Shown here piece after piece: positions 17,756-25,897 of a stretch of 40,436 nucleotides of DNA. Source of the stretch: Thraustochytrium sp. TN22. Lineage: Eukaryota; Sar; Bigyra; Thraustochytrida; Thraustochytriidae. Each line of letters opens with the position of its first letter. Positions within the stretch are counted from its first letter, which is position 1. The stretch covers positions 1 to 40,436 of the forward strand of contig JABLUY010000293.1 of the NCBI GenBank assembly GCA_013306675.1, read 5' to 3'. Position numbers and translations under genes: made by a program. A model generated the notes under the pieces. It was not told where the DNA came from, did no database searches, and saw nothing but the letters and a program-made list of their open reading frames with translations.

Positions 17756-18268
17756 TCATTTCTTGCTGCCGCCGCGGCAGAGCGGGGACGGAGGCACGGT
17801 CGACTTCTCCGCCCACTGCGCGGGCGTCTTTGCGATGATGGAGAGCGCGTGCACGCCGTTCTGGAGCTCGTGCTGCAGCACGTCCTGCACGAGACGATGC
17901 CGCTCAATGAGCTTGAGGCCTTCAAACTTCTCCGTGACGGCGACGACCTTGAAGTGCGTCTCGCTGCCCTTGGGCACGTTGTGGTTGCCGGACTCGTTGA
18001 GCACCTCCAGGTGCGCGAGCGGCGCGAGCGCCTCGCCCAGCTTGCGCTCGATGGATCCCTGCACAGGCCGCGCCGCGGCCGCCGCCTCCGCCATGAGCCC
18101 GCGCGTCGCCGCCGCCGAGGGAGCGCGCGTCGCCGTCGCCGAGACTACCCGCCGCACGCCCGCGCCGAGCATGCCCGCGACCGCGACGGAGGCTGCGAGA
18201 GCGAGCGGAGTTGCGCGAATGCCCGCCCCAAGCGGCCCGGCCGCCGCCGCGGAGGCGCCGCCCGCCAT
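17756..18268 (-). CDS. BOLA1: BolA-like protein BOLA1, mitochondrial
   Basis: A 170-residue protein whose last 105 residues form a BolA domain: SIERKLGEALAPLAHLEVLNES, GSETHFKVVAVTEKFEGLKLIERHRLVQDVLQHEL, VHALSIIAKTPAQW. Even the tail PLCRGGSKK resembles the end of animal BOLA1. BOLA1 works with monothiol glutaredoxin (GLRX5 type) in mitochondrial iron-sulfur cluster handling; the His in ERHRLV is the expected cluster-ligand region. The N-terminal 65 residues are rich in Ala, Arg and Ser with almost no acidic residues, as in a mitochondrial presequence. The start at 18268 is the outermost reasonable one; later Mets in the presequence are possible. The frame stays open through the antisense of SF3B2, but that part is not coding. 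BOLA1 and SF3B2 are divergent, 72 bp apart. Confidence 0.93.
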   Translation of the reverse strand: MAGGASAAAAGPLGAGIRATPLALAASVAVAGMLGAGVRRVVSATATRAPSAAATRGLMAEAAAAARPVQGSIERKLGEALAPLAHLEVLNESGNHNVPKGSETHFKVVAVTEKFEGLKLIERHRLVQDVLQHELQNGVHALSIIAKTPAQWAEKSTVPPSPLCRGGSKK

Positions 18269-18340
18269 GGCCAGCCGCCAGACGCCAGACGCCAGACGCC
18301 GCGACGGGCGGCGGCGGCGGCGGCGGCGGCGACGGCAGCC
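18269..18340. promoter_or_regulatory. 72-bp divergent promoter of BOLA1 and SF3B2
   Basis: The two start codons face away from each other across 72 bp. The spacer contains a CCAGACG triplication followed by a GGC run next to the SF3B2 start. Core promoters may extend into either coding region. Confidence 0.5.
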
Positions 18341-20119
18341 ATGGCGGGCGAGGGCGGCGCGCGCAGGCCCACGCGCAACGCCAAGAAGCGGCAGCGTAAG
18401 AAGGAGCAGCGCGCCGCGGAGCGCGCCGCCGCCAGCCAGGACGACGGCAAGGAGGAGGAGGAGGAGGAGGAGCAGCAGCAGCAGCAGCGGGGGGAGACGG
18501 CGCGGCAGGAGGCGCGCGAGGCCGAGCGCGCAGAGGTGGAGTACGTGCCCGAGGCAGTGGACGCAGACCTGCTGCAGGGCGCGTTCGCGGACTTTCAGGG
18601 CGTCTTCGCGCGCTTCAAGGAGGCGGAGCGCAACGCCGCGAGCCAGGGCGCGCCAGAGGGCGAGGACGCCGCCGGCGAGGGGCACAAGGACGCAGCGGGC
18701 GCCAACCGAGGCGTCAACGGCGAGAGCACGGGCAAGAAGAACAAGGACGAGGACGACGAGGACGACGAGGACGACGAGGATGACTACGCTGATGTGGACT
18801 TCGGGGACGGCGGGCGGAGGGAGCGCGCGGAACGCGACGAGGAGGAGGACGAGGACAGCAGGCAGCAACGGCTGAGCAAGGCACAGCGCAAGAAGCTGTC
18901 TCGGCTGTCGGTGGCGGAGCTGAAGCAGGTCGTGGACAGGCCTGACCTGGTGGAGCCGCACGATGTGGCGTCGCCTGAGCCTGTGTTGCTGTTGGATCTC
19001 AAGCGCAGCCCCCAATCCGTGCCGGTGCCACGGCACTGGTCTTCGCTTCGCAAGTTCCTGCAGAACAAGCGCGGCCTGGAGCGCGTTGCGTACAAGCTGC
19101 CGGACTTCATCGCGGAGACCGGCATCAACAAGATCCGCGCGGAGCTGGCCGAGCAGGAGGCGCAGAAGAAGGCGCGCGCCATCGCGCGCGACCGCGTGGC
19201 GCCCAAGATCGGCGTCATGGATATTGACTACCAGGTGCTGCACGACGCCTTCTTCAAGTACCAGACCAAGCCGGCGCTCAAGAGTCACGGGGAGATTTAC
19301 TACGAGGGCATGGAACATGAATTCGACACGGGCAAGTTCCGCCCTGGCGTGCTGTCGGCCGCGCTGCGCAAGGCGCTCGACATGCCCGAGGGAGGGCCGC
19401 CCCCTTGGCTTTTCAACATGCAGCGCTACGGCCCGCCGCCCTCGTACCCGGGGCTGCGCGTCCCGGGCGTGAACGCGCCCTTGCCGGCCGGCGCGCGCTT
19501 CGGCTTCCATGAGGGCGGCTGGGGCAAGGCGCCCGTGGACAACTTTGGCCGCCCACTCTACGGCGACGGCGTGCTTGCGCCGCCTCCCGAGGCCGCCGCG
19601 GTGGCCAACCAGAACGACGCAGCGGCGGAACATTGGGGCGATGTCAAGTCGGACGAGGAGGTGGAGGACTCGGATGAAGACTCCGACGCCGGGGACTCCG
19701 ACGAGGACTCGGGTCAGGGTGACGTGGACGCGGATGCGGACGCGGACGCGGATGTGGACGGCGCTGACGCAGGTCGTGAGGTCGGCATCAAGCGCGGGCG
19801 CGACAAGGAGCACGACGAGGAGGACGAGCCGGCCGCCAAGGTGCGCAAGGCTGAGGACGAGGCCGACGGGGACGACGGCGCGGCGTCCAAGTCTCTCTAC
19901 AAGGTGCTCGAGCAAAAGAGCGCCGATGTGGGCGACCAAACCTTTGGCGGCTCGTACACGTACGAGGGCGCTTCAAGCGGTACCGCGGCGGCCGACGCGG
20001 CATCGCGCGGCAGGCAGAAGAACAAGAAAAAGCAGGCTACAGACCTGCAGGAGACCAAGGGAGACGCCAAGCCTGCAGACCGTGACGAGGACGACTTGGA
20101 AGCCAACTTCAAATTTTGA
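18341..20119 (+). CDS. SF3B2: Splicing factor 3b subunit 2 (SAP145)
   Basis: A 592-residue subunit of the SF3b complex of U2 snRNP, which helps anchor U2 at the intron branch site. Residues about 1-180 are low-complexity: basic at first, then Glu/Gln and Asp/Glu runs. The DUF382 domain follows, recognisable by SVPVPRHWSSLRKFLQNKRGLE, LPDFIAETGINKIR and IDYQVLHDAFFKYQTKP. Around residue 330 comes the PSP domain with PPPWLFNMQRYGPPPSYPGLRVPGVNAPLP and FGFHEGGWGKAPVDNFGRPLYGD. The acidic C-terminal region ends NFKF. Human SF3B2 is about 895 residues; this one has a shorter N-terminus without a visible SAP domain. The start at 18341 is chosen because upstream sequence in this frame overlaps BOLA1. 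Its presence implies a working spliceosome although no gene in the window needs an intron. Confidence 0.95.
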   Translation: MAGEGGARRPTRNAKKRQRKKEQRAAERAAASQDDGKEEEEEEEQQQQQRGETARQEAREAERAEVEYVPEAVDADLLQGAFADFQGVFARFKEAERNAASQGAPEGEDAAGEGHKDAAGANRGVNGESTGKKNKDEDDEDDEDDEDDYADVDFGDGGRRERAERDEEEDEDSRQQRLSKAQRKKLSRLSVAELKQVVDRPDLVEPHDVASPEPVLLLDLKRSPQSVPVPRHWSSLRKFLQNKRGLERVAYKLPDFIAETGINKIRAELAEQEAQKKARAIARDRVAPKIGVMDIDYQVLHDAFFKYQTKPALKSHGEIYYEGMEHEFDTGKFRPGVLSAALRKALDMPEGGPPPWLFNMQRYGPPPSYPGLRVPGVNAPLPAGARFGFHEGGWGKAPVDNFGRPLYGDGVLAPPPEAAAVANQNDAAAEHWGDVKSDEEVEDSDEDSDAGDSDEDSGQGDVDADADADADVDGADAGREVGIKRGRDKEHDEEDEPAAKVRKAEDEADGDDGAASKSLYKVLEQKSADVGDQTFGGSYTYEGASSGTAAADAASRGRQKNKKKQATDLQETKGDAKPADRDEDDLEANFKF

Positions 20120-20150
20120 TGAGCATGCCAACTTCAAATTTTGATGAGCA
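20102..20150. repeat. 25-nt direct duplication spanning the SF3B2 stop codon
   Basis: Units starting GCCAACTTCAAATTTTGATG at 20102 and 20127. The first includes the last codons and the TGA of SF3B2, so the second lies in the 3' untranslated region. Confidence 0.95.
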
Positions 20151-20223
20151 CTCACTGTCAGCCAGCCAGCCAGCCACCCAGCCGCAAGGCGCATGTATTG
20201 GAAGCGCTCTCTGCCTGGCTGCT

Positions 20224-20390
<167 letters not shown>

Positions 20391-20654
20391 TGAAATCGTA
20401 TGTTACCATTCAATTGCTGGACTCGGACAGACAGACAAGTAAAATCGTATGTTACCGCCCAATCACTGTCAGGAAAGATGGCTCGCGAAAACGAAGCGGG
20501 CAAGTTGTCGATCTGAACGATCCAACGAGCGAGGTCTTGTCTCCACTTTGATCGTCATCAGGCGAGTGTAGTTCCGGCGTCTTCGTGTCGTTCCGGCGTC
20601 TTCGTCAATGTTATAGGCCTCCCTTCGTCCCTGACATAGGCATCAGCATCAGCA

Positions 20655-22415
20655 TCAAGCAAGTGAAGTCCCGGCGTCGCTGTCCTCGTCGTCGTCATCG
20701 TCATCATCAGCTGCCGCCGCAACAGCGGAGGCGGTGTTGTGCTCGACGACGTTCATGGTGCTGTCTTCCATACCCGCCATAAAGTCGTCGGCCGGGTCGT
20801 CCTCCGAGTTGCGTCGACGGCGCGACTCGTGCACCGGGACGAGCGGGAGGAGAAAGAGTAAGAGAAACGCCGAGCCGGCCTGCACGACGGCGGTGACGGC
20901 GAAGAGCTGGTCGAAGCCGGAGCGGTCGATGGCCAGACCGCCGAGAAAGGCCGACCCACTCCAGTTGAGGCGCGTGACGGAGTCGATGGAGTTATAGCGC
21001 GCGCGGCGCGCCTTCGCCACGTAGTCCATGAGCACAGCCTTGCGCAGCGGGCGCGAGCTGTGCTGGACGGTGCTGAGCATGTAGGTGAGGAGAACAGCGC
21101 GCACGTCAGGATGCGGAGCGCGCGCCAGCACGGAGAGCGCGCCGAGGCTGGCGCAGCCGGCGATGCTGAGCGCAATGCAGGTCTGCACGCGGCCAAAGTA
21201 TTTGGCCGCGCGGCGCGAGACGAGCGAGACGGCCGTCATGAAGAGCGGCAGCACAATGTAGACGATGTGCACACTGATGGGCGTCATGTCGAGCTGCATC
21301 TTGAAAAAGAGCGGAAAGAACTTGACGGTCATGCCGCTGCCGAGCGCCGAGACCACGTCCGAGAAGACGAGCACCAATGCGATGTGCTGCTGGCCCAGGA
21401 GGCCGAAGCAGCTGGTGGGCGGCTCCGACAGGCGCAGACGGCCCGCGAGCAGCGGCGTGGCGCGGCCCTCGTTCGGGTTGTCCCGTGACCAATGCTGTTG
21501 TTGTTGCTGTTGCTGCTGCTGCTGCAACTGCTGTGACCAAGAGTCGCGCAGGCGCGAGAGATCGGCAGAGATGGGCGTCATGGCGCCGAGCGAGCGGCGG
21601 CGCTCGCTGATGCGGCGACCGCCCGTCAGGGACACGGGCTGCGGCGACTCGTTCCCGCGGCGGCCAGCGTCACGGCGGCCGCCCCCAGCCGCCGCAGGCG
21701 CCGTCTCGTCCTCCGCCTGCGCGTCGAGAACCTCGTCCACGAGGCGCTGGTAGTGCATGGAGCCGCCCGGCGTGGACGGGATGTAGTGGCTCTCGGACTC
21801 CTCGCCGAGCGCGTAGCGTTCTGAAAAGAGAAAGAGGATGCTGATGGGCACGAGCATGAGCACAAGGCCAACCCCGAAGACGAGCGTGAGGCGCGCGCGC
21901 GTCCACTGATTGCCGTAGCGCAAGAAGAGCAGGATGCAAATGACCGGCCCGGTCACCGAGCTGATCTGAATGAGCGCGAACCGGAAGGTGTTAAACTTTG
22001 AGCGCTGGCCGGTCCTGACGCTGTCCGCGAAGAGCGTGTCGATGCAGGTCGTGGAGATGCCCTGGAAGGCGCCGATGGCGCAGAGCGCGCCGGTGAGCGC
22101 CCAGAAGCGGCCCCGGTCCGACACGCCCGGCACGAGCAGCGCCGCCAGCGCCAGGCCGGTGGCGGCCAGGCCCGTGACTCCGGCCAGGCGCATGAGCAGG
22201 TCGCGGCTGCTGGACGCGTCGGCGCCGAAGCCGGCCAGCACGGCCGCTGCCGCCATGGCCACGCCCTGCAGGCCCTCCGCCAGCCCCACGTCGGCCGACG
22301 ACCCGCTGATGTCGCGCAGGTACACGCTGAGCGTCGTGAAGGCCCACACGCCGCGCGACGCGCTCATGAGGAAGGAGAACACCAGCGCCAGTTGCACGTT
22401 GGGGTTCAACCCCAT
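20655..22415 (-). CDS. MFS-type multi-pass transporter
   Basis: A 586-residue membrane protein that looks like a Major Facilitator Superfamily member. The N-terminal half has about six hydrophobic helices, from LALVFSFLMSASRGVWAFTTLSVYL to LVFGVGLVLMLVPISILFLFSE. A long soluble central loop (about residues 205-325) holds SHYIPSTPGGS, Arg/Ser segments and a nine-residue Gln tract. The C-terminal half begins IALVLVFSDVVSALGSGMTVKFFPLFF and has further helices, ending in LFAVTAVVQAGSAFLLLFLLPLVPVHESRRRR and an acidic tail. The halves are about equal, as in 12-helix MFS proteins. Substrate unknown. The frame is open upstream to 23012, but that extension is low-complexity; the start at 22415 (MGLNPNVQL) precedes the first helix directly. 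Confidence 0.85.
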   Translation of the reverse strand: MGLNPNVQLALVFSFLMSASRGVWAFTTLSVYLRDISGSSADVGLAEGLQGVAMAAAAVLAGFGADASSSRDLLMRLAGVTGLAATGLALAALLVPGVSDRGRFWALTGALCAIGAFQGISTTCIDTLFADSVRTGQRSKFNTFRFALIQISSVTGPVICILLFLRYGNQWTRARLTLVFGVGLVLMLVPISILFLFSERYALGEESESHYIPSTPGGSMHYQRLVDEVLDAQAEDETAPAAAGGGRRDAGRRGNESPQPVSLTGGRRISERRRSLGAMTPISADLSRLRDSWSQQLQQQQQQQQQQHWSRDNPNEGRATPLLAGRLRLSEPPTSCFGLLGQQHIALVLVFSDVVSALGSGMTVKFFPLFFKMQLDMTPISVHIVYIVLPLFMTAVSLVSRRAAKYFGRVQTCIALSIAGCASLGALSVLARAPHPDVRAVLLTYMLSTVQHSSRPLRKAVLMDYVAKARRARYNSIDSVTRLNWSGSAFLGGLAIDRSGFDQLFAVTAVVQAGSAFLLLFLLPLVPVHESRRRRNSEDDPADDFMAGMEDSTMNVVEHNTASAVAAAADDDDDDDEDSDAGTSLA

Positions 22416-23239
22416 CTTGCCCCGCGCCCGCCGCCCGCCCCGCGCGGCCCCGCCCGCGCCCGCGCGCCCCGCGCGCGTCCGGCTCTGCCGCTCGCCTCCG
22501 ACTTCAACTTGGGCTGCCAGCGGGACGCGCCGGGGCTCGGTCGTTGACCTCGTCGTCGTCGTCGTAGCTGTCGTCGCAGCTGCTGCTACGATCCCGCCGC
22601 TGCTCCTGCTCGGCGAGCAGGGGGACGGCGCCGTCCTTGCGGCCAAGTCGACTTGCAGCTGGACGCGAGCCTGCGCCGAGGCTTTGCATGCATGCGTGGC
22701 ATGGCTCTTCTCGGACTCCACCTCCGCCACCACCACCGAGATCACTGGCTGCGACTCGGGCGACCCGGACACTGCCAGTGCCTGCCGCCACAGGGTGGCA
22801 GCTTGGCCCAAAGGACGAACGAGCTTCAGTGGGCCAAGCAAAGCCAACCTAAGCCAAGCCAAGCCAAGCCAAGGGCGGCCGGGCTGGCTGCAGTGGTTGA
22901 CCAGTGTTTGCCAATGCCTGCCGGTGGAGGCTTGTGGTGCCGTGACTGGGTGATGATGATGAGAAGGAAGCGCAGCGACTAGGCTAGCTAAGCTAGAGCC
23001 GGTACCTGGCACTGATCAGAGGACTGATTCATCATCGTCAAGAAAACAAAGAAAGGAGGCGAACTCGAAGCTTCTCCTTCTTTTGTAAATAACCGGACGA
23101 CCACGCGTTGGGCATGGCCGCGCACTTTATTCTCTTGATTGTCTGATCAAAGTCGCTGTCTTGTCTGTCTGCAAAAAACTAAAATCCGCTTGTACCAACT
23201 GTTATGTTCATCTTGACCAGGCGTCACGTCACCCCACCT
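22416..23239. other. Spacer upstream of the MFS-like gene
   Basis: An 824-bp gap between two minus-strand genes, with the promoter of the transporter and the 3' end of the next gene. It contains an AAGCC run near 22847-22871 and a CACTGCCAGTGCC site near 22769 that resembles the motif cluster upstream of the kinesin. No gene seen. Confidence 0.5.
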
Positions 23240-24403
23240 TCAGGCCTTGGAGGTGTCCTCGGCACCGGCGCGCGAGGTGGTCGCCGAAGTGCTCGAGGGC
23301 GAGGAGCGGTCGCAGCAAGCAGCGCCGCCAACCAAATCCTTGGGGTTGCCCACGCGGCGCTTGTCGGGCGAGTTGGCGGACCAGGAGACCAGGCCGGCGA
23401 AGAATGCGACAATGCTGCTGAGGAAGCCGAGCGTGACGCCAAGGTTGCCGCCGTAGCCAAAGTTGGCAAAGAGTGCCTGCGTGAGGTTCCAGAGGAGAAT
23501 GACCATCCAGGAGGAGGTGAGCGAGCTCATGTAGCCGTTGGTGAGGCTGGCCAGCATGGAGATGATGCCAAAGACGAGCGGCGTCAGCAGGTCCACGCAG
23601 ACGCTGGGCGCCAGGTTGAAAAAGGTACCCCACGACCCGCCGGTGAAAAGGTTGACGCTGGAGGTAGGCTCATAGTAGGTATCATCCTCGAGCCAGTAGA
23701 GGCCCGGGCCCACGCAGGAGATCGGGACCTCGCTTGCGTCACTCGTATCGCACGGGTCCGGCAGACGCTCAATGATCACGATGACGCCAAGAATGGTCGT
23801 GAGCACAGCCATGACGGCCGAGGCGAAGCGCACGAAGCCGGCAAGCACCGCCCCAGTGCACTCAGGCAGGACCTCCGTCATGCGGTCCGAGGACTCGATG
23901 GCCATGCGCGTCGACGGGCCGTCGCCAGCGCGGTAGAGAATGGCAATGACGGCAGCCACCACGGCGGCCACCACGACCATGAAGCCCACCACGATGCCCA
24001 TGTTGCCCGCGTAGGCGAGGCAGCCGAAGAGCGTCACGAAGATGAGCCAGAGCGAGAGGCCGGCCCAGCTGTGCGCCACGTGGCGCGCTACCCAGTTGGG
24101 TTCCGAGCCAAAGTGAATCGAGACGGTCATGAGGCCCAGCAGCACGGGCGCCCAGTTGCCCAGGAGCGGGTCCGGACTGAAGGTGAACACCGCACGCCAC
24201 TGCGTGTTGATGTCTTCGATCGGCGTCTCCGCGATCTCCGTGTTCCACCGCAGCGCCGAGCCCACGCAGCTGTACGCATCCGAGGCGCCATCCTCGCAGA
24301 AGGTGCCCGTCGTCGTGCCCACGTGCACCAGCCCCACCAGCGTCACCAGCGCGCCGACGCACAGCGTCAGCCCGCGCCCCACGCCGTCCAGGCTCACCGG
24401 CAT
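23240..24403 (-). CDS. Unrecognised membrane protein with two similar four-helix halves
   Basis: A 387-residue protein with about eight hydrophobic segments. The first half has LTLCVGALVTLVGLVHVGT, an extracytoplasmic loop with two Cys (TFCEDGASDAYSCVG) and a Trp, then NWAPVLLGLMTVSIHFG, LSLWLIFVTLFGCLAYAGNMGIVVGF. The second half repeats this plan: FVRFASAVMAVLTTILGVIVIIE, a loop with two Cys (PDPCDTSDASEVPISCVGPGLYW), FNLAPSVCVDLLTPLVFGIISML, and MVILLWNLTQALFANFGYGGNLGVTLGF. The shared A-x-x-G-N-x-G motif before the last helix of each half supports an internal duplication. The tail is Ser/Thr/Cys-rich. The start at 24403 lies just before the first helix. I do not recognise the family; a transporter or tetraspan-like role is a guess. 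Confidence 0.75.
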   Translation of the reverse strand: MPVSLDGVGRGLTLCVGALVTLVGLVHVGTTTGTFCEDGASDAYSCVGSALRWNTEIAETPIEDINTQWRAVFTFSPDPLLGNWAPVLLGLMTVSIHFGSEPNWVARHVAHSWAGLSLWLIFVTLFGCLAYAGNMGIVVGFMVVVAAVVAAVIAILYRAGDGPSTRMAIESSDRMTEVLPECTGAVLAGFVRFASAVMAVLTTILGVIVIIERLPDPCDTSDASEVPISCVGPGLYWLEDDTYYEPTSSVNLFTGGSWGTFFNLAPSVCVDLLTPLVFGIISMLASLTNGYMSSLTSSWMVILLWNLTQALFANFGYGGNLGVTLGFLSSIVAFFAGLVSWSANSPDKRRVGNPKDLVGGAACCDRSSPSSTSATTSRAGAEDTSKA

Positions 24404-25897
24404 CCTGCCCCTGCGATCCGGGTCCTTTCCAGCCTGCGCAGCTCCAGCTCGATCCAACTCAGGCTGCAGTGCTCGGCTTTACAGGTCTGCTCGTGGTCGG
24501 TCTGGTTGGCGCTCACTGGCAGGCGCTGCCCGTTGGTTGCTGGCTTGCGCACTCTTTGCTCCGGGCGACCAGCGTGGCCGACCGCGAAAGCAAGCGCCGA
24601 GCCCTCCGCCTGCAATGCATCACTGCAAACGGCGGCCTCGCTGTCACAGCGGCCTGGAAGCCTGCGCGCTGCAGCCGCGGCCCTCACATCATGGACAGTG
24701 GTGAACTTGATCATCAAGTGCGGTGCGCACCCCAGTGGTGATGGCGGCGCGTGCAGCCAGCAGATGATGGAGAGTCGGAGCGCGAACCGCAGCGAGCGAG
24801 GGAGAGCGGGAGAGACGGGAGAGAGGGAGAGGCCCGCGCGGCCTACGGGCGAGCGAGCGAGGGAGGGGGAGGGAGGGAGGGAGAGAGCCTGAGGGAGGAG
24901 CCAAGCCGGACACTGTGACTGGGAGCCTCTGAGGGACTCGGAATCCAGGCAGTCAGACAGACGGACGCGGGGCGGCCAACCAGCGGCGGCCAGCTTGCCT
25001 GCGCGCGCCCGCGTGCAGCGGCGCGCGCGCCGCTGGCAAGGGGTCTTCCTCCCTGCCAGTGGAAAAGCCTAAAAGGTCTACCTTCCTTCTGGCTCTCGTC
25101 TCTGCTCGCCTGCAGGCGGTGGTGGGCTACTACCTGGACCACTGGCAGAGCGGAGCCCTCGAACGACGGTCGTCCCGGAAGGTAACGCTTAGTGGTTAGG
25201 CCTAAAAGGGTGTGCGGCACGCGGCTCCCGGAGCGGAGTTGCCGCGCTGCCAGTGCCGTGTCGCGCTGCGTCGCGCTGGAAGCTGGCGCCTGCCAGTGGT
25301 CCTAGTGGTGCTGTCGAGGGAGGAGGAACGCTGAGACGTGTCGCGCAAGTGGCAGCAGACGAGTGGCAGGTAACGCATTCACTGCCAGTGGTAGCGAACT
25401 TTGGGAGGAGGAGATGCCGCAGATGCCCGTGATGGACGACTGCTACACGCGCGCCACGCGCGGTGAGCTGCAGGCGCTTGCCAGTGGCGCTGCGCTGCGC
25501 TGACAGGATTTGTTGTTATTGCTGGCTGCTGACGTGTCTTGACGCGTGTGGCAGGCTGATCTCGGCCTCGGACTCCGAGTCACCGCGGGCTCCTCTCGAG
25601 TCTCGGGCTCCTCTCGGGCTCGCCGCCGCTCGCCTCGGACGAACGACATGGAGCTCGCCCCAGCGTGCTGTGACTGGAGCGTGCTTGTCCGAGTCCGAGT
25701 CAGTCACAGTGAGCGCGGCCGCCGATTCTTCGTCGAACTCCAATTTTATCATGACCACCAACGGGTCCAACGGGTGTGTACTTGCAGTGGCTCGGTTTTT
25801 CGCTGTGCAGTCCTCGCCATCGCGATCGCAGTGCGGCCAGTGCCAGGCCAGCCTGACGTGAGGGCAGCCGCTCGCAGGCTGCCACGCAGCAGCGGAG
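24404..25897. other. 1.5-kb spacer upstream of the kinesin gene
   Basis: No convincing gene. It contains a G/A-rich tract near 24850-24895 (GGGA and GCGA repeats), the CTGCCAGTGG cluster listed separately, and two copies of GCCTAAAAGG (near 25068 and 25200). It must hold promoters for the minus-strand membrane protein and the plus-strand kinesin. Confidence 0.5.
25053..25488. promoter_or_regulatory. Cluster of CTGCCAGTGG motifs upstream of the kinesin
   Basis: Within 436 bp I count CTGCCAGTGG at 25053, 25290 and 25382, the same site reversed at 25139-25148, and near matches at 25247 (CTGCCAGTGC) and 25479 (TTGCCAGTGG). The density and both orientations suggest a factor-binding site cluster. 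No factor is known to me. Confidence 0.4.
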
